Positions 36,633 to 44,542 of a DNA stretch of 64,000 nt are shown in pieces (the first letter of the stretch is position 1; every line of letters starts with the position of its first letter). The DNA lies in contig JAKIUC010000006.1 of assembly GCA_021647785.1 (NCBI GenBank), positions 1 through 64,000 of the forward strand, in the 5' to 3' direction. Below the pieces are notes generated by a model. The model did not search any database and was not told where the DNA came from. It worked only from the letters and a program-made list of their open reading frames with translations. The DNA comes from Melioribacteraceae bacterium. GTDB taxonomy: Bacteria; Bacteroidota; Ignavibacteria; Ignavibacteriales; Melioribacteraceae. Made by a program: the position numbers and the translations under genes.

Positions 36633-37054
36633 ATGGCAAATACATATTCAAGAATGTATGTACAAATCGTGTTTTCTACATTAAATCGTAATCCTTTGTT
36701 GCATAAAAATTATCGCAATGAAGTCTTTAAGTATATTAGCGGCATAGTTAACAAAATGGGAATGAAATCAATGGCTGTTAATGGTGTTGAAGACCATGTT
36801 CATATTTTCTGTGGGTTTAATCCAACAATAAGAGTCTCTGATTGTGTTAGAGATATAAAACGATTTTTATAAAGGAGAAGAAGTTTATTAATCAAAAACT
36901 TCAGTGGCAGAAAGGTTATGGGGCGTTTACATATTCTGCTTCGCAACTTGATCGTGTTATTAAATACATTCGTAATCAGGAAGAACATCATAAAAAGCAA
37001 AGTTTTAAAGAAGAATATTTTGAATTTCCGAAAACCATTTCATTGTCGGTATAA
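36633..37054 (+). pseudogene. REP-associated tyrosine (IS200/IS605-like) transposase, frameshifted
   Basis: The first 79 codons read YSRMYVQIVFSTLNRNPLLH and VEDHVHIFCGFNPTIRVSD, which contains the HUH-type metal motif (HVHIF) of Y1 transposases. The frame then stops at 36870-36872. In another frame the protein resumes as FINQKLQWQKGYGAFTYSAS and VIKYIRNQEEHHKKQSFKEE, the catalytic helix region, to TAA 37052. So a frameshift near 36875-36890 disables it, and the C-terminus beyond KEEYFEF also looks abnormal. The HUH single-strand transposase family and the adjacent REPs fit the RAYT group, which mobilises REP palindromes. Confidence 0.8.
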
Positions 37055-37100
37055 AACCATGTTTACAATGTATTACATATTGGTTGTTTTGTCAAGTAAT

Positions 37101-37140
37101 AAAAAAGGCTAATAAACATTTTTAGTTTATTAGCCTTTAT
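37101..37140 (-). terminator. Rho-independent terminator of the pilin-like genes
   Basis: AAAGGCTAATAAAC (37104-37117) and GTTTATTAGCCTTT (37125-37138) form a perfect 14-bp stem with a 7-nt loop. Read on the minus strand it is followed by a run of T (TTTTTTATT), and it lies 30 bp after the stop of the downstream pilin-like gene. Confidence 0.8.
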
Positions 37141-37170
37141 AAAGATTGTTTTAAGCAATTACTTTTCCGT

Positions 37171-37563
37171 CTATGGATTCGGGAATGTAGTAGCAGTAAT
37201 TGCATTTGGTGAAAATACCATTTGAACAGTACACTTGCTTCCATTGGCACCATTTTCTGTTCCTGTTGCAAGTAAAGTTACTTGTTGTGCTACAACTGTC
37301 GTTGTTAGTGGTGCACTCATATTTGCAGTTGAATCTAAAGAGGCAGGAACTGTCCAGCCAGTAAAAGTGTTTCCGCCGCCGCCCATTGCAGCTGGTTTTC
37401 TGTAATATTGCTGAGCCATTGAGCCAATTGTTTGTAAATCAGCTACAAGAGCACTTTTGTTAGCCTCTAAACTGCTTGCAGTAAATACATTAATACCTAC
37501 AACTACTGCGATACCTACTATGATTACACCAAGAACGATTAGTAATAATTGTTGTTGTCCCAT
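37171..37563 (-). CDS. Pilin-like protein B (single N-terminal helix)
   Basis: This 130-residue protein starts MGQQQLLLIVLGVIIVGIAV, a long hydrophobic helix directly at the N-terminus like that of a mature type IV pilin, but with no basic leader peptide before it. The rest has LVADLQTIGSMAQQYYRKPA, a GGGG stretch, and a beta-rich C-terminal domain. It is a tandem paralogue of the gene at 37611: the first 20 residues and the MGGG...FTGW block are shared, while the C-terminal ends differ. AGGAG lies upstream. It looks like a small surface or fibre protein. Family membership is inferred from architecture only. Confidence 0.7.
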   Translation of the reverse strand: MGQQQLLLIVLGVIIVGIAVVVGINVFTASSLEANKSALVADLQTIGSMAQQYYRKPAAMGGGGNTFTGWTVPASLDSTANMSAPLTTTVVAQQVTLLATGTENGANGSKCTVQMVFSPNAITATTFPNP

Positions 37564-37610
37564 TTGTTACTCCTTTGTTTGTTATTGAAAGTGTTAATTT
37601 GTAAATATAT

Positions 37611-37991
37611 TTAATTAATAATTTCTGTTAAATAACTATCTGCTGTTACCGTCATTTTAACTTCTACTGAATCAGTGCCTTGTACAACTTCATTTCCAAT
37701 TCCAATTAAAACAACTTTTTGTGCTGTAACAGTGGCTGAAAAACTTCCGTCCGCATTTGATACTAAACCTGCTGGAATTTCCCATCCAGTGAATTTGCTT
37801 GAACCACCACCCATTGCTGTAGGTGTTTTGTAGTACTTTTGTGCTTCACTTGCAAGATGTAAAAGATCATTTGTTACGTTGTTTCTTTTAGCTTCAATGG
37901 CATGTGCAGTAAACATGTTAATACCAACAACAACTGCTACACCAACAATAATTATACCAAGTACTATTAGTAATAATTGTTGTTGTCCCAT
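37611..37991 (-). CDS. Pilin-like protein A (single N-terminal helix)
   Basis: This 126-residue paralogue of the next gene starts MGQQQLLLIVLGIIIVGVAV, then LLHLASEAQKYYKTPTAMGG, SSKFTGWEIPAGL and a beta-rich tail. The identical QQYY/QKYY-Pro-Ala-MGGG-FTGW spacing shows gene duplication. A glycine at position 2 directly before the hydrophobic helix recalls the cleaved end of prepilins. AAAGGAAT precedes the ATG. A sigma-54-like promoter sits about 40 bp upstream and a strong terminator follows the second gene, so the two form an operon. Confidence 0.7.
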   Translation of the reverse strand: MGQQQLLLIVLGIIIVGVAVVVGINMFTAHAIEAKRNNVTNDLLHLASEAQKYYKTPTAMGGGSSKFTGWEIPAGLVSNADGSFSATVTAQKVVLIGIGNEVVQGTDSVEVKMTVTADSYLTEIIN

Positions 37992-38030
37992 TTTTAATTC
38001 CTTTTGTTCATTTAATAAGGTTGCATACTA

Positions 38031-38046
38031 AACAAGTATAATGCCA
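38031..38046 (-). promoter_or_regulatory. Possible sigma-54 promoter of the pilin-like operon
   Basis: On the minus strand the sequence TGGCATTATACTTGTT resembles the -24/-12 promoter TGGCAC-N5-TTGCW, with C replaced by T at the -12 GC. The distance to ATG 37991 leaves a leader of about 30 nt. Pilins are often sigma-54 controlled. The match is imperfect and stands alone. Confidence 0.35.
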
Positions 38047-38429
38047 CAACAAAAATTATTAATTGGATATTATAATAAGGCATTGAATTAGAAATATAAG
38101 AGAACAATTTGTTTTTTACTAATTCTATTTAGATAAGAAAAACCGAAAAGTTGTATTCTAAATAAATTATAGAGAAACTTATAAACAACTAAATGCTTTA
38201 CACTAATTGGTGATTATTAATTAATAAGAGAGGAAAAATGGGAAACTCTACTGGTAATAATTACATGTTAAACATTGTGGTGGTAAAAGTTACGTGTAAC
38301 AATTACACATGTGGTAATAATTACGGCTAAGGTAAAAGCTATTGGGATAGATTAAAGTTTCTGCAAAATATATATTGAAAAGTTAAAAACTCAGTATTTC
38401 TATAGGCTTTAATTGATATCAATTTTATT
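38047..38429. other. Intergenic region with GTAATAATTAC repeats
   Basis: No gene is visible. GGTAATAATTAC occurs twice, 60 bp apart (38253-38264, 38313-38324), around GTGTAACAATTACAC (38294-38308), a perfect palindrome with a 3-nt centre. This may be a binding site cluster or decayed repeat. Confidence 0.45.
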
Positions 38430-38647
38430 GGCTAAGTTCTAACAATCACAACACAATATATTCTTCTCATTTGCGATTGCTATAAAAAACCAACGTTTAT
38501 GAATTTTCAGCATTTTTAAGTTATTAAAATATTGAATTAATCCGCCTTGGCGGACTAAACAAAGAAATTGGGCTTTTGGTACCGCACAGACATGATTAAA
38601 TTTTCTCTATTATTTACGCCTACGGCATCCTTAAAGGAGAACTCAAC
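38430..38647. repeat. MITE-like element, diverged copy B
   Basis: The left end GGCTAAGTTCT (38430-38440) and right end GCCTACGGCATCCTTAAAGG then AGAACTCAACC (to 38647) match the ends of copy A at 34244-34497 (right end GCCAAAGGCATCCTTGTAGG then AGAACTTAGCC). The interior differs and contains TCCGCC-TT-GGCGGA. Confidence 0.55.
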
Positions 38648-38652
38648 CTTTT

Positions 38653-40419
38653 CTATTTAACCTTAATGTGCAATTCTCTTAATTGGTCTTCATCAACATT
38701 GGATGGTGAGTCGTCCATAAGTGAAGAAGCACTGCTTGTTTTAGGAAATGCAATTACATCGCGGATTGAATCTTCACCGGCAAAAAGCATTGCAAGTCTA
38801 TCAAACCCGAAAGCAATTCCACCATGAGGGGGAGCACCATATTTAAACGCATTCATCAAAAAGCCAAATTTTCTATCTGCCTCCTCTTTGGAAATTCCAA
38901 GAGTATCAAACATTTTGGATTGTAATTCAGCATCGTGAATTCTGATAGAACCACCAGCAATTTCGTTTCCATCTAAAACTAAATCGTATGCTCTGGCATT
39001 TATATCTCCAGGGTTATTATCTAATTTATCCAACTCATCAAGATTTGGGGAAGTAAATGGGTGGTGCATTGCATAGAATCGTTTTGTATCTTCATCCCAT
39101 TCGAGAAGGGGAAAATTTGTTACCCATAAAAGAGATGGTTTTGCATCTGGCTTAATTAAATCTAATCTTCGTGCCATTTCCAAACGGAGTGACCCCATAT
39201 ATGAGAGAGATTTCATTTTGGGACCAGAAATTATAAATATTAAGTCTCCAGGTTTTGCACTTAGACTATCTATTATTCCTTCTTTTTCTTCATCTGACAT
39301 AAATTTTGCTACAGGAGCTTCAAGACCATCCTCTTTAACTCGCATCCAAATTAAACCACCTGCACCAAGTTGTTTAACGTAATTTGTGAGAACGTCAAGT
39401 TGGTTTCTCGTGAAATCACCGCAACCCTCCGCAAGTAAACCAGTTATTATTCCATTATTATCTATAGCATCTTTGAAAACCTTAAACTCAGTATTTTCAA
39501 AAACATGATTTAGTGTTTTCAGTTCCATATTAAACCGAAGGTCAGGTTTATCACTTCCATACTTTTCCATTGCTTCATGGAAGCTAATGCGTTTAATAGG
39601 TGTTTCTAATTCTTGATTTTTTGTTTCCTTAAATAGTTTGACCATCAACCCTTCAACGAGTGAGAAAATATCTTCTTGATCAACAAATGACATTTCAATA
39701 TCAATTTGAGTAAACTCCGGTTGACGATCGGCACGTAAATCTTCATCTCTAAAACATTTTACTATTTGAAAATATTTATCAAATCCGGAAACCATTAAAA
39801 GTTGTTTATAAGTTTGAGGGGATTGTGGTAAAGCATAAAATTTTCCTCTGTGTATTCTGCTAGGAACTAAAAAATCTCTAGCGCCTTCGGGAGTTGATTT
39901 CATTAAATAAGGGGTTTCTATTTCGAGGAACTCTTGATCGTTAAAAAAGTTTCTTACGGAATTATACATTTTACTACGCATTAGCATGTTTTTCTGCATT
40001 TTTTCGCCGCGTAAATCGAGATAACGATATTCTAATCTAATATCCTCATTTACATCACCACTTTTCTTGATTGGGAATGGTGGTGTTTTTGCTTCATTCA
40101 ATAGTATTACTTTATCAACCATTACATCAATCATCCCAGTGGGAAGGTTAGGGTTTTCTGTATCGGCAGGGCGCTTGCGAACTGTTCCTTCAATTGCAAC
40201 CACATATTCTGAACGCAGCTTTGAGCCTTCTTTGTGCATTTCCTCATTATAAGTTGGCTCAAATATAACTTGTGTAATTCCATATCTATCTCGCAAATCG
40301 ATAAATATAACTCCACCTAAATCACGGCGAGTATCAACCCATCCATTTAATACTATTTTTTCACCAATGTTTGTTTCACTTAATTCACCACAAGTGTGGG
40401 TTCTTCTTTTAAACGTCAT
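38653..40419 (-). CDS. aspS: Aspartyl-tRNA synthetase
   Basis: AspS charges tRNA-Asp. The 588-residue enzyme is of the bacterial type: an N-terminal OB fold (LNGWVDTRRDLGGVIFIDLR), class II motif 2 (KYFQIVKCFRDEDLRADRQP then EFTQIDIEMSF), the bacterial GAD insertion domain (residues ~280-410), and motif 3 (GAPPHGGIAFGFDRLAMLFA). FTSPNLDELDKLDNNPGDIN and the flipping loop region are present. Length matches the family. Whether it is discriminating cannot be told. Confidence 0.97.
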   Translation of the reverse strand: MTFKRRTHTCGELSETNIGEKIVLNGWVDTRRDLGGVIFIDLRDRYGITQVIFEPTYNEEMHKEGSKLRSEYVVAIEGTVRKRPADTENPNLPTGMIDVMVDKVILLNEAKTPPFPIKKSGDVNEDIRLEYRYLDLRGEKMQKNMLMRSKMYNSVRNFFNDQEFLEIETPYLMKSTPEGARDFLVPSRIHRGKFYALPQSPQTYKQLLMVSGFDKYFQIVKCFRDEDLRADRQPEFTQIDIEMSFVDQEDIFSLVEGLMVKLFKETKNQELETPIKRISFHEAMEKYGSDKPDLRFNMELKTLNHVFENTEFKVFKDAIDNNGIITGLLAEGCGDFTRNQLDVLTNYVKQLGAGGLIWMRVKEDGLEAPVAKFMSDEEKEGIIDSLSAKPGDLIFIISGPKMKSLSYMGSLRLEMARRLDLIKPDAKPSLLWVTNFPLLEWDEDTKRFYAMHHPFTSPNLDELDKLDNNPGDINARAYDLVLDGNEIAGGSIRIHDAELQSKMFDTLGISKEEADRKFGFLMNAFKYGAPPHGGIAFGFDRLAMLFAGEDSIRDVIAFPKTSSASSLMDDSPSNVDEDQLRELHIKVK

Positions 40420-40651
40420 AATGTATATTCTTGCATAATTATAAAAAAATTAACTACAAAAATAATGAAATCGTATTCCTATTCAAAGCATTATTAGTTA
40501 CAGAACTTCTTTATGAATATTTATTTTCTCTTTTCTTCATTTTATTGAAAAAGTATGAATATTTATCCAATCAAAGTATTTAAAAAGTTAACTCACATCT
40601 AAATTATCAGATAAACCAGTAAACTGGTTATACGGTTTTCTAATTCTTTGT

Positions 40652-40677
40652 ACCAATCCCGCCACAGCGGGATTGGT
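40652..40677. repeat. REP-like palindrome
   Basis: ACCAATCCCGC and GCGGGATTGGT flank a CACA centre. It has the same AATCCC/GGGATT core as the cluster at 36405-36564. It lies in the gap between divergent aspS and mlaE. Confidence 0.75.
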
Positions 40678-40790
40678 AAATATTTGGCTCTGAATCGCTG
40701 CCGTGCAGTATTTCTTCAGAAAAACAATTTGGGTTGTGTATATTATCAACTAATTGTTATTTTACGGAGTTATATTTTAGATATAAATAG

Positions 40791-41600
40791 ATGGACATTC
40801 CTAAAATTAAATATCGAAGAGATGCAGCATTTGTTGAAAAACTTAATAACTTTTTCACGAATATTAGCGGGCTAACAATTTTTAACATTGAGTTTTTCAA
40901 GCAGTTATTTTCACTTCCAATTGAAATTGAACAAATAAAGAAACACATGAATGAGCTGGGTGTGAAGACATTCTCAATTGTAAGCATTATGGGTATAATA
41001 TTAGGATTTGTTTTAGCACTCCAATCACATCCAGTATTGGAGAGGTTTGGAGCTACTGATTTTTTGCCGGCAACCGTTGCACTTACAATTATAAGGGAAT
41101 TGGGGCCAATTTTAACAGCACTAATTTTTGCAGGTCGTGTAAGTTCTGGTATCGGTGCAGAGATTTCTTCAATGAGAGTAACTGAGCAAATTGATGCTAT
41201 GGAGGTTTCGGCTATTAATCCGTTTAAGTATCTTGTGGTTTCTCGTGTAGTTGCTACAACTTTAATTTTACCAATTTTGTCAATCTACGTTATTATGCTC
41301 TCACTTTTAGGGGCTTTTGTAGCAGTAATTATGACGGATAATATGAGTTTTATCTATTTCAAAAATGCTGTAGTCTCTTCAATTACTTTTGGAGATTTAA
41401 TTCCTGCATTGGTTAAAACGGTTTTTTTTGGTTATATAGTTGGAATTGTTGGTGCGTACAAAGGTTATACTGCTGATGGCGGAACCGAGGGAGTTGGACG
41501 TGCATCAACAACGGCTGTTGTAATGGCATCCTTATTAATATTAATTGTTGATATGATTATGGTTAAACTAACAATATGGCTTTGGCCAACTTTAGGGTAA
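40791..41600 (+). CDS. mlaE: MlaE-family ABC transporter permease
   Basis: This 269-residue membrane protein has about five transmembrane segments after a soluble N-terminus. The family hallmark IRELGPILTALIFAGRVSSG then IGAEISSMRVTEQIDAMEVS near residues 105-145 is present, as is LVVSRVVATTLILPILSIYV. MlaE permeases move phospholipids or other hydrophobic molecules between the two membranes. It heads a three-gene operon with mlaF 6 bp downstream. The start ATG 40791 is preceded by an ACGGAGTTATA region. Confidence 0.92.
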   Translation: MDIPKIKYRRDAAFVEKLNNFFTNISGLTIFNIEFFKQLFSLPIEIEQIKKHMNELGVKTFSIVSIMGIILGFVLALQSHPVLERFGATDFLPATVALTIIRELGPILTALIFAGRVSSGIGAEISSMRVTEQIDAMEVSAINPFKYLVVSRVVATTLILPILSIYVIMLSLLGAFVAVIMTDNMSFIYFKNAVVSSITFGDLIPALVKTVFFGYIVGIVGAYKGYTADGGTEGVGRASTTAVVMASLLILIVDMIMVKLTIWLWPTLG

Positions 41601-41606
41601 ATATTT

Positions 41607-42353
41607 ATGAGTAAACCATTAATTGAAATAGTAGATTTAAAGAAAAGTTTTGAAAATTTAACTGTGTTAAATGGTATTTCGATAGATGTTTTTGAAGGGG
41701 ATAATTTTGTTGTTTTTGGTCAGAGCGGTACAGGCAAAAGTGTTTTATTAAAATGTATTGTTGGTCTTTTACAACCTGATGGTGGCGATATTTTAGTAAA
41801 TGGCGAAAGTATAATAAATTTATCTTCCGATAAATTAAGTGAGTTTCGAAAATCACTTGGGTTTTTGTTTCAAGGTGCAGCGTTGTACGACTCAATGTCA
41901 GTAAGGGAAAATTTAGAATTTCCACTTAAACGAAATTTTGATTTTACCCAAGATGAAATAGATCAAAAAGTGATTTCAACACTTAGCATGGTTGGTTTAG
42001 AGGAATCTGTTGATAAAATGCCATCCGAACTTTCTGGCGGAATGAGAAAAAGAATAGGACTTGCTCGCTCCATTATAACCGAACCAAAAATAATGTTGTA
42101 CGATGAACCAACAACTGGTCTAGATCCAATAACATCAAAGGAAATAAGCGTTCTTATTTTAGAATTGCAAAAAAAATTAAATATGACTTCAATTGTTGTA
42201 ACTCACGATTTACTTTGTGCTGAAATAATTGCCAATAAAGCAATTGTTCTGCATAATGGAGATATAATAGAAGAGGGAACTATTGATGAATTAACTTCAT
42301 CGGATAATAAATTGTTAAGAAACTTTTTTAGTAGTGAAATTATAAAAGAGTAG
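41607..42353 (+). CDS. mlaF: MlaF-family ABC transporter ATP-binding protein
   Basis: This 248-residue ABC ATPase has Walker A GQSGTGKSVLLKC near residues 38-50, the Q loop FLFQGAALYDSMSVRENLEF, the signature LSGGMRKRIGLARSI, Walker B IMLYDEPTTGLDP and the H-loop TSIVVTHD. The GAALYDSMSVRENL and GGMRKR blocks are typical of MlaF. It powers lipid transfer through MlaE, with MlaD as the periplasmic partner. It lies between mlaE (6 bp) and mlaD (18 bp). Confidence 0.94.
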   Translation: MSKPLIEIVDLKKSFENLTVLNGISIDVFEGDNFVVFGQSGTGKSVLLKCIVGLLQPDGGDILVNGESIINLSSDKLSEFRKSLGFLFQGAALYDSMSVRENLEFPLKRNFDFTQDEIDQKVISTLSMVGLEESVDKMPSELSGGMRKRIGLARSIITEPKIMLYDEPTTGLDPITSKEISVLILELQKKLNMTSIVVTHDLLCAEIIANKAIVLHNGDIIEEGTIDELTSSDNKLLRNFFSSEIIKE

Positions 42354-42371
42354 TTTTTTTAGGAGAGAATT

Positions 42372-43403
42372 ATGTTAAAATCATTTGAAGGAGCAAAGCT
42401 CGGTATCTTTATTTTTATTGGCTCTTTTTTAATTGTAATATCAATTTTTACAATTGGGAATAAAGAATCTCTTTTTGTTGAAACTGTAATTATCAATTCA
42501 AAATTTGAGAATGTTGAGGGTCTTAAAACAGGGGCGCCTGTTCGTTTAAGTGGTTTTACAATTGGAAGTGTGAACAATATAGTGCTTTCAGGAGATTCCT
42601 TAGGAACCGTAATTGTAACAATGCACATCGATAAATCTCTACAGCATTTTATACGATTAGATAGTGAAGCATCTATTATTACAGAGGGTTTAGTTGGAAA
42701 AAAAGTTGTTGCTATTAGACCAGGTTCACCAAGCCAAGCAATTGTAGGGGAAGGGAGTTTTATCAAATCGAAAACGCCTCTTAATATTTCTCAGGTAATA
42801 GAAGATACTCAAGCTATTATTATTTATGTAAGGGATCTCACAAAGGATTTTGCTGATATTGTGCAAAAAGTAAATGTGGGTGATGGTTCAATAGGAAAAC
42901 TTGTAAATGATGATGAACTCTATTATGCTGCTGTGGATATTACAAAAAGTGCAAAAACAAGTTTGGATACAATAACCACAAAAATGGATCAGATTGCTGA
43001 GTTGATTGTTCAGACAAACAATACCGCCGCTAAGGTTTTTACTGATATTGATACATCAATGACAGCAATAAAAAACATTGTAATGAAGGTAGAAAGAGGA
43101 GAAGGCACAATAGGGAAACTTATTAATGATGAAGGTTCATACGATTCGTTAAGTTTAATGATTAGCAACTTAACTACATCAACAGAAGCTGCCAAAATGG
43201 GGCTGGTTGCGTTCTCGGAAAATATGGAAGCCCTAAAACACAATTGGTTATTTAAAAAATATTTTGAAGAACGTGGATACTGGAACCAAGAAGAAATTGA
43301 TGATAAGATTAAAAAACTTGAAGAACAAAATAAATTGTTAGATGAAAAGTTAGATGAGTTGAAAGGGCTTGGGGTTGATGTCGAAAAATTGAAATCTGAT
43401 TAA
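42372..43403 (+). CDS. mlaD: MlaD/MCE-family protein
   Basis: The 343-residue protein has an N-terminal membrane anchor (KLGIFIFIGSFLIVISIFTI) and an MCE domain (FENVEGLKTGAPVRLSGFTI then GSVNNIVLSGD, residues ~45-115), the lipid-binding periplasmic domain. The long C-terminal part is helical and repetitive (two GSIGKLVNDD / GTIGKLINDE segments) and ends in a charged coiled coil. It forms the substrate-binding ring of the transporter. The shorter-than-E. coli gene set (no mlaB, mlaC) is usual in Bacteroidota. AGGAGAG precedes ATG 42372. Confidence 0.92.
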   Translation: MLKSFEGAKLGIFIFIGSFLIVISIFTIGNKESLFVETVIINSKFENVEGLKTGAPVRLSGFTIGSVNNIVLSGDSLGTVIVTMHIDKSLQHFIRLDSEASIITEGLVGKKVVAIRPGSPSQAIVGEGSFIKSKTPLNISQVIEDTQAIIIYVRDLTKDFADIVQKVNVGDGSIGKLVNDDELYYAAVDITKSAKTSLDTITTKMDQIAELIVQTNNTAAKVFTDIDTSMTAIKNIVMKVERGEGTIGKLINDEGSYDSLSLMISNLTTSTEAAKMGLVAFSENMEALKHNWLFKKYFEERGYWNQEEIDDKIKKLEEQNKLLDEKLDELKGLGVDVEKLKSD

Positions 43404-43447
43404 GAATATCACTGATAAGCGAGCACATTACAACTATCGAAAAATCG

Positions 43448-43765
43448 ATGAAGAAAATAGTTGAGTTATCTGAGGAGACACCTTCTAATTATAATCAGTT
43501 AGTTCGCTGGGTTGTTAACAAAGAGGAACACGCAAAAAAGACACAGGAAATAGTGAGTCAATATTTTGTACATCAAAGAATTAAATTAACCGACTCATCC
43601 GAAAAAGAAAAATATAATAGATATATTCAACAACTCACTACGTTACATGAGATAGTGGTTTATGCAATGAAGGCAAAGCAAAGTACAAATTTGGAACAGA
43701 TAGAAAATTTAAGAAAAAGTTTAAAGGCATTTGAGAAGCCATATTTTCATACTCACAAACATTAA
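43448..43765 (+). CDS. Hypothetical helical protein downstream of mlaD
   Basis: This 105-residue soluble protein is not recognised. It is rich in Lys, Glu and Gln, with predicted helices throughout (VNKEEHAKKTQEIVSQYF, EKYNRYIQQLTTLHEIVVYA) and a His-rich end (YFHTHKH). It follows mlaD by 44 bp on the same strand and is bounded by a strong hairpin at 43774, so it may be the last gene of that operon. Confidence 0.55.
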   Translation: MKKIVELSEETPSNYNQLVRWVVNKEEHAKKTQEIVSQYFVHQRIKLTDSSEKEKYNRYIQQLTTLHEIVVYAMKAKQSTNLEQIENLRKSLKAFEKPYFHTHKH

Positions 43766-43773
43766 TTTGTAAG

Positions 43774-43812
43774 TAGCCGTAGGAACATAGCGGGCTATGT
43801 TCCTACGGGCTA
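43774..43812. terminator. Hairpin between convergent genes
   Basis: TAGCCGTAGGAACATAG and CTATGTTCCTACGGGCTA pair over 17 bp with one bulge and a CGGG loop. It sits between the stop of the helical protein and the stop of the convergent DUF2147 gene, so it could serve both strands. No T-run follows, so it might instead be a dispersed palindrome. Confidence 0.55.
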
Positions 43813-43839
43813 AAGTAATTTATTCAGAATTTATCTCTG

Positions 43840-44292
43840 TTAAATCTCACCATCATATCTAAGCCACTCTTGGGTGCGGTAGAAGAACACAATGTAACCA
43901 CGCACTTGAAGTTTTCCATCTTCAATCCATAGTTTACAGTCGTATGTTTTCCCTTTTTTGGGATCAAGAATTTCACCATCTTCCCATTCGTCATCGTCAA
44001 ATTCCATATCCTTTAGAATTGTCATTCCAAGAATCTTTTGGTCTTTGCGTGGGTCGTCGTCATCGCATTTGTCGCATATTGGGTCAGGGTCTTCGCCAGG
44101 TTTTCTAAACAATTTAACAATGTCACCATAGAGTTTTCCATCTTCCAAATATAACTTCACAACAGATTTTGGATTTCCAGTTTCGTCATCAATTGTTTTC
44201 CATAATCCCGTTATGTCTTCATGCTGTGCAAATAGCACATTTGAGATTAATAGGAACATAATTGATACTGATAAGATAAATAGTCGTTTCAT
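43840..44292 (-). CDS. DUF2147 secreted protein
   Basis: The 150-residue protein has a signal peptide (LFILSVSIMFLLISNVLFAQ) and a lipocalin-like DUF2147 domain: ITGLWKTIDDETGNPKSVVK, GKLYGDIVKLF, ILDPKKGKTYDCKLWIEDGK and LQVRGYIVFFYRTQEWLRY. A CDKCDDDDP segment adds two cysteines. The function of this family is unknown; it is exported to the periplasm. The start at 44292 (MKRLF) begins the signal peptide; the upstream ATG at 44313 adds seven charged residues. Confidence 0.88.
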   Translation of the reverse strand: MKRLFILSVSIMFLLISNVLFAQHEDITGLWKTIDDETGNPKSVVKLYLEDGKLYGDIVKLFRKPGEDPDPICDKCDDDDPRKDQKILGMTILKDMEFDDDEWEDGEILDPKKGKTYDCKLWIEDGKLQVRGYIVFFYRTQEWLRYDGEI

Positions 44293-44542
44293 TCTTTCTC
44301 CTTTTATTATCAATGAGTTAATAGATTCTGCAAAATATGAATTTTTAGATAATTCTCAAAGTTCTATAAAATTCAATGTTAAATCGAGATTATACAAAAG
44401 TTATCATTCCTTACTCCAGGTAGAGCGTTTTGCATCCCGCAAAAGCTGGGTAAAAGTTAGAAACTGAATTTTTAAAATAAGTCATATAGTTTTACTAATT
44501 TTAGATAGTATATATAAAGCTAACAATTTAGAAGAAAATAAG

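Noticed and set aside
36872-36895. Programmed frameshift in the transposase
   Set aside because: The two frames do not overlap at a slippery run that restores the protein smoothly, and the C-terminus is also abnormal, so decay is simpler.
38253-38324. CRISPR array from the repeated GGTAATAATTAC
   Set aside because: Only two copies, short units, 48-bp gap with its own palindrome and no cas genes in the window.
43774-43812. Small RNA gene at the 17-bp hairpin
   Set aside because: Its position between two convergent stop codons is explained by termination; no promoter is visible.
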